Positions 9,778-22,640 are shown, counted from the stretch's first letter. The stretch is 64,000 nucleotides of DNA from Brachynemurus nebulosus (GCA_035578155.1 JAPWDM010000005.1:42484365-42548364); one strand, 5' to 3'. The notes: a model not told the origin generated them from the sequence alone. Numbers and translations: made by a program.

Positions 9778-11027
9778 GATTAACACTGACTTGAAAAATT
9801 CCACTTGTTGTAGTGTCGTTCATGTCGTATCTCTCGTGTCTTAAGACAAATGTCTCCTAGGTGTGCAGATACCATGTCTTAAGACAAATGTCTATGTCTC
9901 TCATGTCGTATCTGCTGTGTCGTATCTGCTAGGTGTGCAGCCGGGCTAATTACTGGTAAATCTAGCTGTCAGGAAATCTAGTTGATACGTTGAATTTTTC
10001 AATACGGTAAAGTCACCAGTATTCGACAAGCCAATATTTTTAAATGATTTTGAAAAATTGGAATCCTTAATAAAAAATTTTCTATCAATGACCAATTATT
10101 CAAATCAAATGACCTTTTATGACTATTTTCTGACCTTTTAAATGATCTAATTGTCATTCGAAATTTCACATATGAGGTGCTAAAATTTTTTGAATGACCT
10201 TGAAAGAACTTTAAACCTTAGTAAAAAATTTTCTATCGCTCTTCAATTAATCAAATCAGTTGACCTTTTATGACTAATTTCAGACCTTCTGAACGATTTA
10301 ATTGGTCCCTCGAAATCGCAAATTTGGGGTGCTAAGACCGCGGAGCCCTAACAATGGGTCATAAGGAAATAACGTTTATTTTCGAAGAAATATAATAGGG
10401 CAAATTTGCGTGGACAAAAATTTCAATATTCCAATTAAAGATCTTATAGTATTTAAAAACGTTTATAATAAAATTGATAACTAAATGAACTTATAAATTA
10501 AGTTAATTACTAAAATGCCAGAAAATAAAGTTGAAATCAAAACAATAAATATAATTAATGTTTGTTGATTATTTTCAAAATACCTTAATATATAAAAATA
10601 ATACTAATATGGGCTAATCGAATGCTGGTCGCTTTACCCTATTGAAAAATTCAACGTATCGATTAGATTTACTGACAGCTAGATTTACCAGTAGAGATTT
10701 CGCGCACGCGTGACAGTATGAAAAGGCCTTTTTTAATTTTTTTTAAATTCTGGGGACCTGACCAATTTTTTATTTTAACTGACCAATTATCAAGGTTTAA
10801 AATCCTATCGACTGCTCTTATTATTTTTGTTTTTTTCTTTAGATGGTGTGCCAAAATTTTTGAGTGACCTTGAAATTTTTACAAATTTTTTAAAATTTAT
10901 TTAAAAATTTTCTACTGCTGACCAATTAGTAGGACTAAGTGACCAATTATGACCAATTTGTGACCTATTAGACAAAATTTTTTCAATGTTTAACTTTTTA
11001 GATGGTGTGCCAGCAGCATGGAGCCCG

Positions 11028-12215
11028 GTTTTTGATTGCGAATATTTTAGTGTGTCTACAACAGTCGTTGAAGAAGTCATATTGCTATCGGTGTCCCCAG
11101 CTTGGTTTAGAATTCACAGCGTAAAAATCAAAGGCGTAACTACAATGGAGCAAGTGGAGTAGTCGCTCCAAGGCCCATGACAAAAAGAGGCGCAAGAAGT
11201 GAAAATAAGGATATAAGAAAAAAGAATTCTTAAAAATGGATTTCAACGGCTTTTTTTTTGCTTGCCACTGAGTATTATTTATGAAAGTGAGAAAAAGAAA
11301 AATGGATGTTAATTTTCTTTTTTTTGTATATTTAATTTACAACAAAATGTCCCTCGTTGGAACTCTATGTCTGAAAAAAGGCGAAAACAGATTGTAAAAG
11401 TATTATGTAGATGAAAAAAGGAATCAAATATGACAAATAAATTACAATTTAAAAATATTAACCTAAAGCTTTCTAGAAGTAGCACTTATGAAGATAAAGA
11501 GATTTTGAGGACTGTGTACAGTGCACTTTACATAAGGAGTGCTGTCTTGAAAGGGCTTACAAAAGTAGTGGACTATTTAGTTGCGATAAGTGTTAGTGCG
11601 TATTTTTGATCTCCTAGTAGGCCTCCTTTTTTATTTTTTATTTTTTTGGCTTTTTTACTTGAAAAAGTGGAGGGGAAAGTATTTAAACGACAAAGTCGTA
11701 CAAGTTCTGTAATGTGTAGGCCGATTATAACCACCCACTCTTTATAATTAAAATTTTATAAAAAACTGTAAGCTTCGTTAATATCCCGTTATGTTTATAG
11801 CCTACGGAAAAATAATTCAATTTTAGCAATAAATATATGTTTACAAACTAGGCTGATTTTATTTGAGATTTTCTTTAATACTAAAATAAAGAAATTCATC
11901 ATCATTTTTTTTAACTGAGTATTATTTGCCGGGAGTAATTAATCCAAAAATTAGATAAGTTTACGACGAATAAATATCTTGGAAAGATTTCATAGATGAA
12001 AAAAAATATCAATGAACTATTTGTAAACATATTGAATTGTATCACTATTCAATTTAATTCGAATATAAATACTTACTTACTTTCGCCTCAACTGTATAAA
12101 TATTGAAAATGTACTAATAACTATTTTTTTCATGGATAAATTTTAAAAACATGTGTACTTTAGAATTGTTTAACAAACTAAAAGGAAAAAAAAACTGATT
12201 CAAGATTTTTGTTAT
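11028..12215. other. Unannotated stretch with a hAT-like fragment
   Basis: Around 11130-11180 the sequence GGCGTAACTACAATGGAGC followed by AAGTGGAGTAGTCGCTCC resembles the end of a hAT-type MITE. No matching opposite end was found. The rest shows no gene or repeat that I recognise. Confidence 0.3.
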
Positions 12216-12432
12216 TTATAGTTTTAGTTTAAAAATTGAAAGACCTGTGGCGGCGCAGGCGCGGATATTGCGCGGCCATAGCGCATGTCTGCTACCGCAG
12301 CTCTTATGCGCAGTCACCACCAGCAGGCACTCCACACGCAACTCCAGATTGATGGACGTACTTGTTGATAAGCGTGCTCAACAAGTTGAACAGCTGAAAC
12401 ATTTGGATTTTTTATACAAACCTTTTCACTAA
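12216..12432 (+). CDS. GC-rich coding-like island, candidate terminal exon of unknown gene
   Basis: This patch is strikingly GC-rich (GTGGCGGCGCAGGCGCGG at its start) within A+T-rich DNA. One frame is open from a possible splice acceptor (TTTATAG or TTTTAG at about 12215-12227) to a TAA at 12430. It encodes about 70 residues, ending in DVLVDKRAQQVEQL and FLYKPFH, the last part being coiled-coil-like. There is no convincing ATG at its head, which suits a 3' terminal exon better than a whole gene; the first Met is at the MDVLVDK segment. I do not recognise the protein. Other frames are also partly open here because of the composition. It could be a host exon, a captured gene fragment or a piece of a transposon. 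Confidence 0.3.
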
Positions 12433-13363
12433 ATTTTAATTAATTATTGTTAGTTCAATTAATATAATATATTTAATTAATTAAATAAATCACTCACGCA
12501 AGCACGCAATACGTACGTATAATAAAATATAATAATTATCAAAATTATCCTACATGTAAATTGATCATTTTTGTTAAATTTTTTATTTGCAATTAACTTA
12601 AATAATTATTTCAATTAAAAACTAAATTGTGTAGAGTTGAAAAAAATGGTATTTAAGCTTGTTTTAATTGCTGTATTGATTTATATTATTATACAGGTTG
12701 TACGTTTATTAATGCTTTAAATGATTTGTTTCTATTGCTTGTGTGTCATTTAATAGTAACAAATACTGAAAAGGCTAAATTTTGTTAACTCTGATTTAGC
12801 TGAAAACTATCATATCTACTTTTTAATAATCAAAGTCAAACTAGAGACCTTATCGTATTGGTACTCTGAACGTGAAGAAAACTTAGAATTCCTATATTTC
12901 TTTCGACCAGTGTTCGCACTCTAGTTGTAAGAATTTTAAACAATCTATACAATTCAAATAGATTATATTAATTATACAAAACTAATTTACAGTTTCCATC
13001 GTAATATTTCAATTATAAATCTGTGTGTATATACTCTATTTGGGAAACACAAAATTTCATCTTTCAGACGTTATAGGAATCGAGGTATTTAGACATCTTT
13101 TAAGTACCTTTCTTAAAAAATTATCACGAAGATAAATACATATTTTAATTTACTTAATTATCAAGTAGTAGGTAAGCCTGCGGCTCTATTCGTACGATCA
13201 ATTACATTCGTAAAAATTTTTCCTTTTCGTTTCTCCTTCCCAATTTTACATAAAAATTCAGAATTCTATTCTCTTGTTAACTTGCATGTCATACGCATTC
13301 ATGTATCCACGTTTTTCGTCATTCAAATGACACAAAAATTCTTTTAAGAGTACACCAATGATC
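12433..13363. other. A+T-rich stretch after the GC-rich island
   Basis: If the preceding island is a terminal exon this would be its 3' UTR, but no decisive polyadenylation context is visible. Nothing else recognised. Confidence 0.3.
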
Positions 13364-13798
13364 CCAAATGAGGAAAGGCAATTCTGTATAGGTATTGGTC
13401 ACATAACAGATTCCTATAAGAAAATAAATGCAAAATATTTTTTACAACTTTTAATATAAATAAACCATTGTATATATACAGGGTGCAATTTTATCAACTC
13501 TTATTTATTATCTTTTTCTTTTGCTAATTTATTCAATGATTTACAATGGGACTCTTATGTGAAAATTATATTTGTTCCAATATAACAATTGACGTTCGTA
13601 TGACAGGTTTATGAGACAGTATGATCCTCTTCTAAACCATCGTTTGATTTTATCGAAATTCACCAAAAGATAAAGAGAATAAGAGTCAATCCTAGATATA
13701 TAATGGTTTGTTTATTTTAAAAATTCTGTATAATATTTTGTAATTTTTTTTATATCCGTGTTTTCAATACATACGGCAATTGCCTTTCCTTAATTTGG
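13364..13798. mobile_element. Foldback MITE, arms about 130-160 bp
   Basis: The left end CCAAATGAGGAAAGGCAATT is the inverted counterpart of AATTGCCTTTCCTTAATTTGG at the right, and complementarity continues inward through the ATAAACCATT tract. The inner arms pair ATTTTATCAACTCTTATTTA with the right-hand AGAATAAGAGTCAATCC. The centre (about 13523-13664) is unique. It is non-coding and probably non-autonomous; no target duplication is evident. Confidence 0.65.
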
Positions 13799-16700
13799 AA
13801 GTATTTGTGTAAATTATGATGGCACAGCCTGTATAATAATTGTGTACATTCAAAAATTGATTATATTATGTTATAGATATATGTATAATATCTGTGTGTT
13901 ATTTCAATCAATGTCGATAAATAAAACATTTATATTTATATATAATAGAAACGTAAATGAAAATGTCGCCTATGGTACTGCATATACGATCAACTGTTAC
14001 ACGTAAACAGAATATATTCTCTATAGTTATAAATGTAGATAGAAATCCATAGATATGTATTACATTCATTTATACACACATATTTAGTATATCTAGTATT
14101 TGTGTAGAAGATTAAGACAAACTCAATATAATTACACAGTTCACTGAATTTCTACCTTGCGAATCTTTCGCTTGATCTTCGTTTCTCATTTAAAGGTGAA
14201 CGTAATCTAAACCATCATCTCCTGTTGTCGTCTTTGTGCATCACGTATAGCCAGATAAATACTTCGGAACACTAGGAGTTAGTTAGCAGTATATACGGTA
14301 TGTACCTGTATAAATAAAATGCACTGCGTTCATTCAGGGAATTTCCCTCATTAATTAAAATTTACGTTGAAAATGTTGGATGTTATTGAAAAGGCGAGCG
14401 AATTAAATATCTTTTTTTTCTCTCATTTTATGAAGAAGAAATAAGTAGGTACATATACAATAATAACAGTTAATAATAAATTTTCGAATAGAAAATATCT
14501 CTTACCTAATTGATTAATTTTATTTACTTATTTTTCATTTTAGCTGTCAAGACTACAAATACTTATCATCTAGTTCATGCACTGAAAGGATTTTTAGCCC
14601 ATCTAAGTATTCAGAATCAAATGTATTAGATGTATTTTTATAAATAATCTTTATCCGGTTCAGTATGCTAGAGACTTTTCAGCAGACAAACAACAACACT
14701 TAATTCTTTACGTTTCGGAAAATTGTGATGAAAACGATGGAAAACATTGCTTAAAATATAATTACATGAAAAAACGACAACATGTTTGACCAAAATACTT
14801 GGCTGTTTCCTGTGTAATCTCTATTTTGGTAACAGTGAAAATTGTTAAATGACGAATAAGAATTATTACGTGACAGACCTACCCAAAAGTGTTTAAAGAA
14901 TGATCTTAAGTCAAGCATTTTTCTGAGTTCTGAAACTTTGTGTGCTCTAGATTTTGACTTTTGCCAGTGATATCTGTAAGTACAGCTTCAACTAAGCGAG
15001 ACTTTTTGTACTATGAAAAGAATCAAATCGCTTTTAAGGTCATCCATGACTGGATAAACACTCAATAACTAGGGAGTCATTGCTACAATAAAAAGAAGAC
15101 AAGTAGGTACATTCTGATTCAATATTCATTTCGTCGAAATATAGTAAACTTCTCAAGCCGAAGTAAAAAGGAATTTTGAGCCCAAACCGCCATAGTCATA
15201 AAAGGATTTTATACCTACTTTGTTTAATGCTAGATTTCTAATAGTTTTGTCATTAAACATTTATCTTATTTGAAATCTATATTAGCTGAGATTCATATTG
15301 ATTTTTCTTAATATAATAAATACATTTCGGCCTATGAATCTATGTTTCATTGACCTATGTTGCTCAGGCCTAACTAAATACTTAAGTTCAGTAATATAAA
15401 GGTTTTCCTAAGTGATATGTTATCATTTGAAATCGTTTGCAAATGCTAAAACTACACTTTGTTCAGTTTGAAATTATGCAATAAAAAATTTAGAGCTTCG
15501 AGAAAAATTATACGTGTTATAAGTTACATGTTTTACAATACGGAAAAATTCAGACCTACACAAAATAAAATTCCTAAAATCGCCCCTGCAGACTTCGAGC
15601 ATAAACTCAAATTGGCCTATATAAATTAAATATGTATATAATATTTGCTAATAAGAAAGTAATTAGAACCTTTCCCTTGTGGATTTTACCTCCACTGAAA
15701 AAAGAAAATAACAGAATATTTCAATAGCTATAACTTTTGAATATTTAACATATACATAATAAATTTTCTACGAAGACCTTTTCGTGCCTTATTATATACA
15801 GAGAAAAACGCGTGTACATATTTACGAGTCGTTAGAACAATTTGTTTTGAATATATACATTTATAACACTCGAAAAGTTCAAGAGTTGAAAAAAGTTCTT
15901 ACGGAAAGAACTGTTTGTACGTAAATACCGAATGAAATGTTGATAAAAAGGTGCTTTGATAACTTTTTAATAAAATGCAAAATACTCTCATCATTGGCCG
16001 CTGAAAAATGTATGAAATATCTTCATATGAACAATTTTTGTATTGTATCTACAGTGAGTATTATCGTATATTTTTTTCTTTTTTTTTTTTTTTGATAAAT
16101 TTTTACATATTTTTATTTAGTCAAGTACCGTAAAAATATTCTCAAATTTTTATTGTAATATTTCATGTTTTTTTTTCTTTTTTTTTTTTTTTTTGTTTTT
16201 GTTTTTCATCATTACGTGAATTTTTTTTTAATAAAACGAAAAATATAAGTATGTAATACATAAGTGTATAGTTAGAGAAGACTAACTTTGCGTATGGAAG
16301 CTCACAATAGTTATTTGTGTATTAAGAGCGCAAAATGATATATTGCCGCTCAACTGAGAATATTAACGCCGCTCAACTGAGAATAGTTCCGCAAAATGAA
16401 ACGAGGGGAATAGCTTTTCCAGGAATTGTTATTCCCCCACCGAAGTCCAATTGCTCGCTAGCAAGGTACATAAATTGCTTTACGTCTAGATTGTCGGAAA
16501 TTGTAGTTCAATAATTTATGATTGTGTCAAAATTGAAAATTTTTCCAGGAGCGTCAAACTAGTACGGGGGTTTAAAAATTATAATGTAACTTAAAAATTT
16601 AAATTAATATTTATATAACCATGTAACGAAACTTTAGTGGTTTACGTTTAAAATATGTATAGCTATGCTGATATGCATAATTGGACTATATGAGTATAAT

Positions 16701-17032
16701 ATACCTGTGTACGGTATTGGACTTACAGTTAGGTATAATCACTTAATGGTATATCATTTTCATTATAATCATCTATTTATATACGCAGTTAACAAGTTTA
16801 TTTTATTTCTTTTTTATTTATTTATAAAAATCTAATTATTAATTAAAAAGAATTGACTATTTTGTAACATTTTTCTTTTATGAAAATCAAATGTGTATCT
16901 CCTCATAAAATTTTGCAAGACTACGCTCGCATCTCTAAATGTATTTTTATAATTTAATTTTTATACCTGCATGCATAACATAGAAATATGTCACATAATA
17001 ATTTATGTCTATCTGTTTACATAATGAGGACA

Positions 17033-17035
<3 letters not shown>
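13799..17035. other. Long unannotated A+T-rich stretch
   Basis: About 3.2 kb with no convincing ORF, RNA gene or transposon end. Small features only: AATAAAA at 13920, poly(T) runs at 16078-16094 and 16169-16205, and a direct duplication of GCCGCTCAACTGAGAATA (about 16344 and 16368). It could be intronic or intergenic. Confidence 0.4.

Positions 17036-17101
<66 letters not shown>
17036..17101. repeat. (TA)n microsatellite
   Basis: About 33 uninterrupted TA units directly abutting the first 255-bp tandem unit. The tyrosine/isoleucine frame across it is an artefact. Confidence 0.95.
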
Positions 17102-17103
<2 letters not shown>

Positions 17104-18180
17104 ACTGACTGATCGATCAACGCACAGCCCAAACCGCTGGGCCTAGAAACGTGAAATTTTGAACAGGGATTTCTTATGTAACGTAGCTGAGCACTAAGAA
17201 AGGATTTTTGGAAATTCATCCCCTAAGGGGGTAAAATAAGGGTTGAAAATTTTTATAGAAATCTGTAATTTTTTTAGACAGAAATATGGAAATTTGTGTT
17301 AGGTTACTGGTTTGAACACAGAAGTTACAGTGCTTTTAAAAATTCATCCCTTAAAGGGGGATGAAACAGGGGAAGAAACTTTAAATGGAAGTCTGTCACC
17401 AGGAAACGTGAAATTTTCGACAAAGATGATTTGTTATATAACGTAAGTGAGCACTGAAAAGGCATTTTTGGAAATTCACCCCCTAAGGGTGTAAAATAGG
17501 GGATGAAAATTTTCATACAAAATTTGCAATTTTTTTAGTTAGAAATATGGAAATTGGTGTTAGGTTACTGGTTTGAAAACAAAAGTTTGTGTTTTCAAAA
17601 AATTCATCCCTTAGGGGGTTGAAATCGGAGAAGCAACTTTAAATGAAAGTCTATCATCTAGAACCGTGAAATTTTGAACAGGGATTTCTAATATAACGTA
17701 GGTGAACACTAAGAAGGCATTTTTGGAAATTCACCCCCTAAGAGGGTAAATGGGGGATGAAAATTGTCATAGAAATTTGTAATTTTTTGAGTTAGAAATA
17801 TGGAAATTGGTATTAGGTTACTGGTTTGAACACAAAAGTTTCAGTGCTTTTAAAAATTCATCCATTAGGGGTTGAAACAGGGGAAGAAACCTTAAATGAA
17901 AGTCTGTCACCTAGAAACAGGAAATTTTGAACAGGGATTTCTTATATAATGTAGGTGAGCACTAATAAGGGATTTTTTGAAATTCTCCCCCTAAGGGGGT
18001 AAAATAGGTGATGAAAATTTTCATACAAATTTGTAATTTTTTGAGTTAGAAATATGGAAATTGGTGTTAGGTTATTGATTTGAACACAAAAGTTTCAGTG
18101 CTTTTAAAAATTCATCCCTTAGGTTGAAACAGGGGAAGAAACTTTAAATGGAAATCTGTCGCTTTTACAATTAGAAATGT
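17102..18180 (+). repeat. Tandem repeat, about 255-bp unit, four copies
   Basis: The landmark GTGAAATTTT recurs at 17151, 17408, 17666 and, as a variant, 17919, giving periods of 257, 258 and 253 bp. Each unit also contains TTCATCCC-TTAGGGG or CACCCCCTAAGGG, GAAATATGGAAATT and GTTAGGTTACTGGTTTGAAC. The array begins with ATCAACGCACAGCCCAAACC directly after the TA tract. Units differ by point changes and small indels. No protein frame persists, so this is non-coding minisatellite-like DNA. It may be tied to the Helitron that follows. Confidence 0.85.
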
Positions 18181-18697
18181 GGGAACTGATGTGGTATGGT
18201 TTGCGGGTGATTTTAAAATTGTTAAAAATTCATTTTTAAAGTGTAAATCCTAATCCTTATCCTAACTAATATTACAAATGCAAAATTGAGTGTTTGTTTG
18301 TTTGACTTGCTTTTATGCTTCAACAACTTAACCAGTCAACTTGAAACTTTGCACAGAAATAGCTTGGGAGACGGAAACGGTTATAGGCCATCTATGACAA
18401 TTATGAGAGTTGACTATTAAAAAGCAGATTATTGGTTTCAAACTTCGAATATTGTTAACAGAGGGATTGGAAAAGAACATAGGCGACTTTTTACCCTGGA
18501 AAAATATCTCATTCCTATGGGAAATCTCATTTGTGTGGAAAAATATATTTTAATTGAAACAAAAAAGAGTTTATTCGAACTCTGTTTGTTAGCAGATAGA
18601 ACGATATACAGCGATACAGCGAAGTTTTTACACCGAGAAAGTATCTGATTCCCGAGGGAAAATGTATTTAAAATGAAACAATTAATAAATTATAAAC

Positions 18698-18831
18698 AAA
18701 TATTTTACTTCGCAAAAATACCACTTTTATTTTGAAACTGTGACAATATTGTTTCGAACTGACGCGTCAGTTCGAAACAATATTGTCACAGTTTCAAAAT
18801 AAAAGTGGTATTTTTGCGAAGTAAAATATTT
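18698..18831. repeat. Perfect palindrome, 67-bp arms, no loop
   Basis: Positions 18698-18764 and 18765-18831 are exact reverse complements centred on GACG|CGTC; beyond one mismatch the pairing continues for a few more bases. It lies in the middle of the Helitron. Long spacer-free palindromes are unstable in most cells, so exact preservation is notable. Confidence 0.9.
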
Positions 18832-19198
18832 TTTTATTATTTACAAATATGGAATACTATAAAGTAACGCTCAAATCTATTAATGAAACAATTAAATAAT
18901 GACAACTGACATTGAATATTGTTTACAGCGGGGATAGAAAGGGACACAGACTACTCTCTACCCCGAGAAAATATCTGAATTTTGTGAGAAGTCTAATTCC
19001 CGTTGGAAAATATACATATTTAAAATGGTAAGAGGATCACTGACTTCATTCGAACTTTGCATATTGTTAAAACAATGTTATAGTCTATTTTTTACCGGGA
19101 GGAAACATTTTATTTCTGTGGGAAAATGAAAGTACATTTTATACGTTTAAACTAGATGTCATAATTTAAAAAGCCACGTGTGGAAGGGCTGAGCGGGT

Positions 19199-19366
19199 TC
19201 CAGCACACACTACGTTGTCAAAAGTATGAGTACATTTTGAGTCAAGGTTTGTTCATACTTTTGACGCGGTAGTGTACTTAATGTTGTGGTATACTGCCGT
19301 GTCAAAAACAGGGGTACCCCTTGGGTTAAGATGTGCCCATAATTCTGAGGACGTAGTGTGTGCTAA
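19199..19366. mobile_element. Small foldback inside the Helitron
   Basis: The outer arms AGCACACACTACGT and ACGTAGTGTGTGCT are exact complements. Inside, GTCAAAAGTATGAGTAC and variants recur about four times in alternating orientation, some next to GGTAGTGTAC or GGTATACTGCCG. It could be a MITE inserted near the Helitron 3' end. Confidence 0.55.
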
Positions 19367-19416
19367 GACCCGCTTATTTCTTCTGTCACGCGGGCGAAGC
19401 CGCGGGTAAATGCTAG

Positions 19417-22400
19417 TTGATACATATCAGTGAAGCAGTGGAACAGTATAAGCAATGCTGATTAGTTAGTCGAATAATGATGTTACAAACTTAAGTTGTC
19501 TTACTATGTTTATTTAATTTAGGTAATTTTTTTTTTTCATTTAATATAAACAAAACATTTTTAGCTTTTATGAAATAAATATTATAATAGGTGGTAAAGT
19601 GGCGGAAACGCTCGAGTCTCAAACTGGGGAAGCGGAACTATTGTAGCGGAAATATTCAGAATGTGTGCAATATTCAAAATGCGAGCAGCCTTGTAGTTTT
19701 CTATGATTGGTGGAAAGCGACATACCGCAGTTGTTTCGAAGGTTTCAGAACTCTAAAAAATATGTAATTTCATTTCATAAGTATAGATTAATTTAAACTT
19801 AGTTTTTTATAAGTAAATACTAACTTTAATCACCATTATAAAAATAATAGTATCAGTGACTCTACCTTCACGACTGGGAAATTTTAATATTGAATACCCT
19901 GTCAAATACAGCATATATCCATACTATCTCAGTAGTTTATGTATGCCCAATTTTGTAAATGTATATTTATTACCATAGTAACCGCATAGCAAGGCAAGCT
20001 TACAATACTTTAAAACAGCTACAACAAGCTTCGTAAACGAAGTAGAGAAACACAAAATATTTGTGGACAATTATTTTTAATAAATTACCATTATTTCTAT
20101 AGAATAATAGTATTTTGAGTTATAAGTAATGGGGCTAGAACACCAAAATAACCAATTCCAAATTTATGTTTTTGATAAAAATAATTTCAAGTCTAAATAT
20201 TATCTAAAGGAATAGTCAGGAAACATTATGTAAAAGGGGTAAATTAAGAATGATAAATTGTTAAAATATGAGTATTGGAATATGTAAGTATTTAATTTTT
20301 TTATTTATTCTTAACGAGTATAAAAATTTGAAAATTTTTGTAGGAAAACTATTTTCCCGACAGAACTATCTCAATAAACAAATTTGTTTAAGTTTGAATG
20401 TATATCTACATTATTTAAGTATGTGATAAAGCATAAGGAACTGAAAACTGCTCCTTAAGTTGTTTTTTTTTAAAGTTTTTGAGCAATAATTAATCATCCA
20501 TTATAAAGTCATATAAAAATTATAAAAAATCACCTTCAGGCAAAATATTTGAGGTTATCCTTATTGAAACACTTAAATACAATGACACAGATAGGTATTT
20601 TAATATTTTTTAACTTGTTTGGCAAGAAAACCCGTTAAATGTTTTTGGTAACGTTCCACTGACTAACCATCTTATTCTATCATAACGAATACGTTATGAA
20701 ATCAACACTTTTAATTTATTAAATATTTAATGATAACCAGTTCTTTTAATGCAGTCTTTTTAATCGACTCATACTACGATTATTTGACATTTGGCGAAAC
20801 AAAGGACTTTGTAAATAAACTGATAAGTGATAATTAAGTAAATAAATTGTAAATAAACTGATAATTAGATAATTAAAATAAAAATTTTTCGCACTTTTTT
20901 ATTAGGAAAATTGATCTTTTGAGGCAGAATTGTTTCTGTCAACATCCTGCCTGATATGTATGATTTGTATTATATGTTACTGGTTCTAGTCATAGATGTT
21001 CCAATAGCAATTCAACTTGAAATACGTGTAGCGTATAGTAAACATTGAGTAAGTATTTAGAAGAGATACGAAAAAAATAAGTAAATGTGTTAAAATAAGA
21101 AAAAAAAATATGAATGTAGAACTTAAGAGTTGTCTATCAAGCTTGACACGAATTGATTGCATCAAGCTCGAGTTTGGTTTGGTTTTAATTACATCAAGCA
21201 CTGCAAGTATGTAATATTTCGTCACGTCTCTGCGGCAAATAACGTAGGACGGACTTAATTAAACTATCATTTGTTTGGAGAAAATTTGAATTACCCAAGC
21301 AAAATTTTGCAAAACGTTGCACAAGTTGATGATATAAATAGATATATTAGCGAAAGAAACAGTAAATTTCAATATAATGGATTTTATCTATAATAAGTCT
21401 TTCTTGTCTATTCCGTTCTTTTGTTATTTATTCATATTGGTGCATGTACGTACTGTAACTGCCAATTAACAGTTTGTTGTAATCACTTTTAAAATGAAAG
21501 TTACCGTTTTTGTGATGCGGTTGACATGCTTATTTTATATGGTCATTATCAGTTATTTAGTTTGTTTCATCAACTGGAGCGCTAGTTAAAAGTTTAACTT
21601 GACTTTTTTAATTAAATAAAAGGCGAACAAAGGATCAATAATTTTATCAGTTGGGTTCAATTTTTACAATGATATCGATAATTTTCAACAAATAGTTCAC
21701 TGTTTTGTATATGTCGACGACCAATCGTCTCGTTTGGCAGATTATGATGCGTCTAATCAAACCATAAAATGGTGGCATTTCATGAAATTCCTAACTGAAT
21801 TAGTATCGTTTCAAAAATTTGACTAGCCATTTGTTAGCTGTCAAAACACCAGTATACCGTGAGCGTTTTGGGAGTATAGGTTATGGTCATCATGGCACTA
21901 AATATCTGTAATAGTGAACAAAAAATAAGAATCTGTTATAATAATAAATCAGAGGAACTACAGGTAAATAAATTTAGCATATGTAGGAGTATACCTATAC
22001 AAACAAATTTGTTCTTACCATTCAAGGTAAATAGTTTCTAATTATGTCACTGCAATCCAATAAAATTGTTATAATCGATAATATTATAAATAAAGCCCAC
22101 CGTATACCTATATATCGAATTTACATTCTCTAAATTTAATGAGTACCTAAATGTTATTTAAAAGATTTTCCAAACGATTTAACAACCCAAACTACTCATA
22201 CCACAGTTAAAAAGGTAAAATCTACAAACAAGCATGTCCCAAGTATGCTTTGCCTTTCAAGGCACGGAAATATCTATTTGTTTGTCAACCTTAAATACAC
22301 ACTGATGGAAAATTGGGAAAGTAAATTTTATTTTATTGACCCTCCAATCATCTCCAACGCACGAGTGATCATTAACAAAGTTAAAGTGCCTTTCATCGAA

Positions 22401-22640
22401 ACTCACGCCTACTCACCGCATTCTGACAAACTACTTGTATTCTCAGTTAAAATAAGTATTAAATAACACGTGCAGACATATATGACATGAATAATTGTAC
22501 CTCTAAATAATAGGCGCGCAATGATCAACTAGATACTAAATTAATATTTATAAATCGTTTAACTTGATTACAGAGATATAAAGATAAGAGTGGGCAAGAA
22601 GCTCAATGTTGCATCAGTGGTAAAAAAATAAATAGTTGTC
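19417..22640. other. Long unannotated stretch
   Basis: About 3.2 kb of A+T-rich DNA without recognisable genes or repeat ends. Short frames at 20986-21225 (minus) and 22245-22466 (plus) have no family signature and unremarkable composition; I do not call them genes. Confidence 0.4.

Larger units (their letters stand above)
9014..9949. mobile_element. Internally deleted PIF/Harbinger-like element
   Basis: The terminal inverted repeats run from GTGCGGCTGCACACCTAGGA on the left to GTGCAGCCGGGC on the right. The words GATACGACA, AGACATAAG and their complements are repeated subterminally on both sides. TTA occurs at 9011-9013 and 9950-9952, the target-site type of PIF/Harbinger, although the exact right boundary is blurred by an extra TAA at 9947-9949. 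The insertion splits the left arm of long inverted-repeat element A; the intact right arm gives the uninterrupted sequence. A start of a Harbinger transposase lies on the minus strand near the right end. Confidence 0.75.
8680..11027. mobile_element. Long inverted-repeat element A (AATTGGTCA words), interrupted
   Basis: The left arm (8680-9013, resuming 9950-10040) and the right arm (10612-11027) are inverted complements. Matching landmarks include TGGCACACCATCTAAAAAG/CTTTTTAGATGGTGTGCCA, the shared TCAAGGTCACTCAAAAATTT tract and the inner CTGGTAAATCTAGCTGTCAG tract. The arms carry repeated AATTGGTCA words (8748, 8758, 8779, then near 8919 and 8938). Between the arms two tandem units of about 140 bp (10044-10330) repeat the TGACCAATTA theme and end in GCGGAGCCCTA. 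The left arm is split by a Harbinger-like insertion at 9014-9949. No coding sequence of its own is visible. The end sequence (GGGCTCC...TGGCACACC) is hAT-like, but this is a guess. Confidence 0.7.
18260..19416 (+). mobile_element. Non-autonomous Helitron
   Basis: The 5' end begins TCCTAACTAATATTACAAAT after an A, as in many insect Helitrons, and continues GTGTTTGTTTGTTTGACTTG. The 3' end has the hallmark GC-rich hairpin CGCGGGCGAAGCCGCG (19389-19404), followed about 8 bp later by CTAG (19413-19416) and a T. This gives the A/T insertion context of rolling-circle transposons without terminal inverted repeats or target duplication. No Rep/helicase coding remains. The element contains a perfect 134-bp palindrome and a smaller foldback near its 3' end. 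Confidence 0.75.

Noticed and set aside
20986..21225. 79-codon minus frame and similar short frames (22245, 26772, 26911, 28613, 31379, 33416, 34507, 41597, 41710, 42905, 58195, 61401)
   Set aside because: Lengths are those expected by chance in A+T-rich DNA; no domains, no splice context, no conserved motifs that I recognise.
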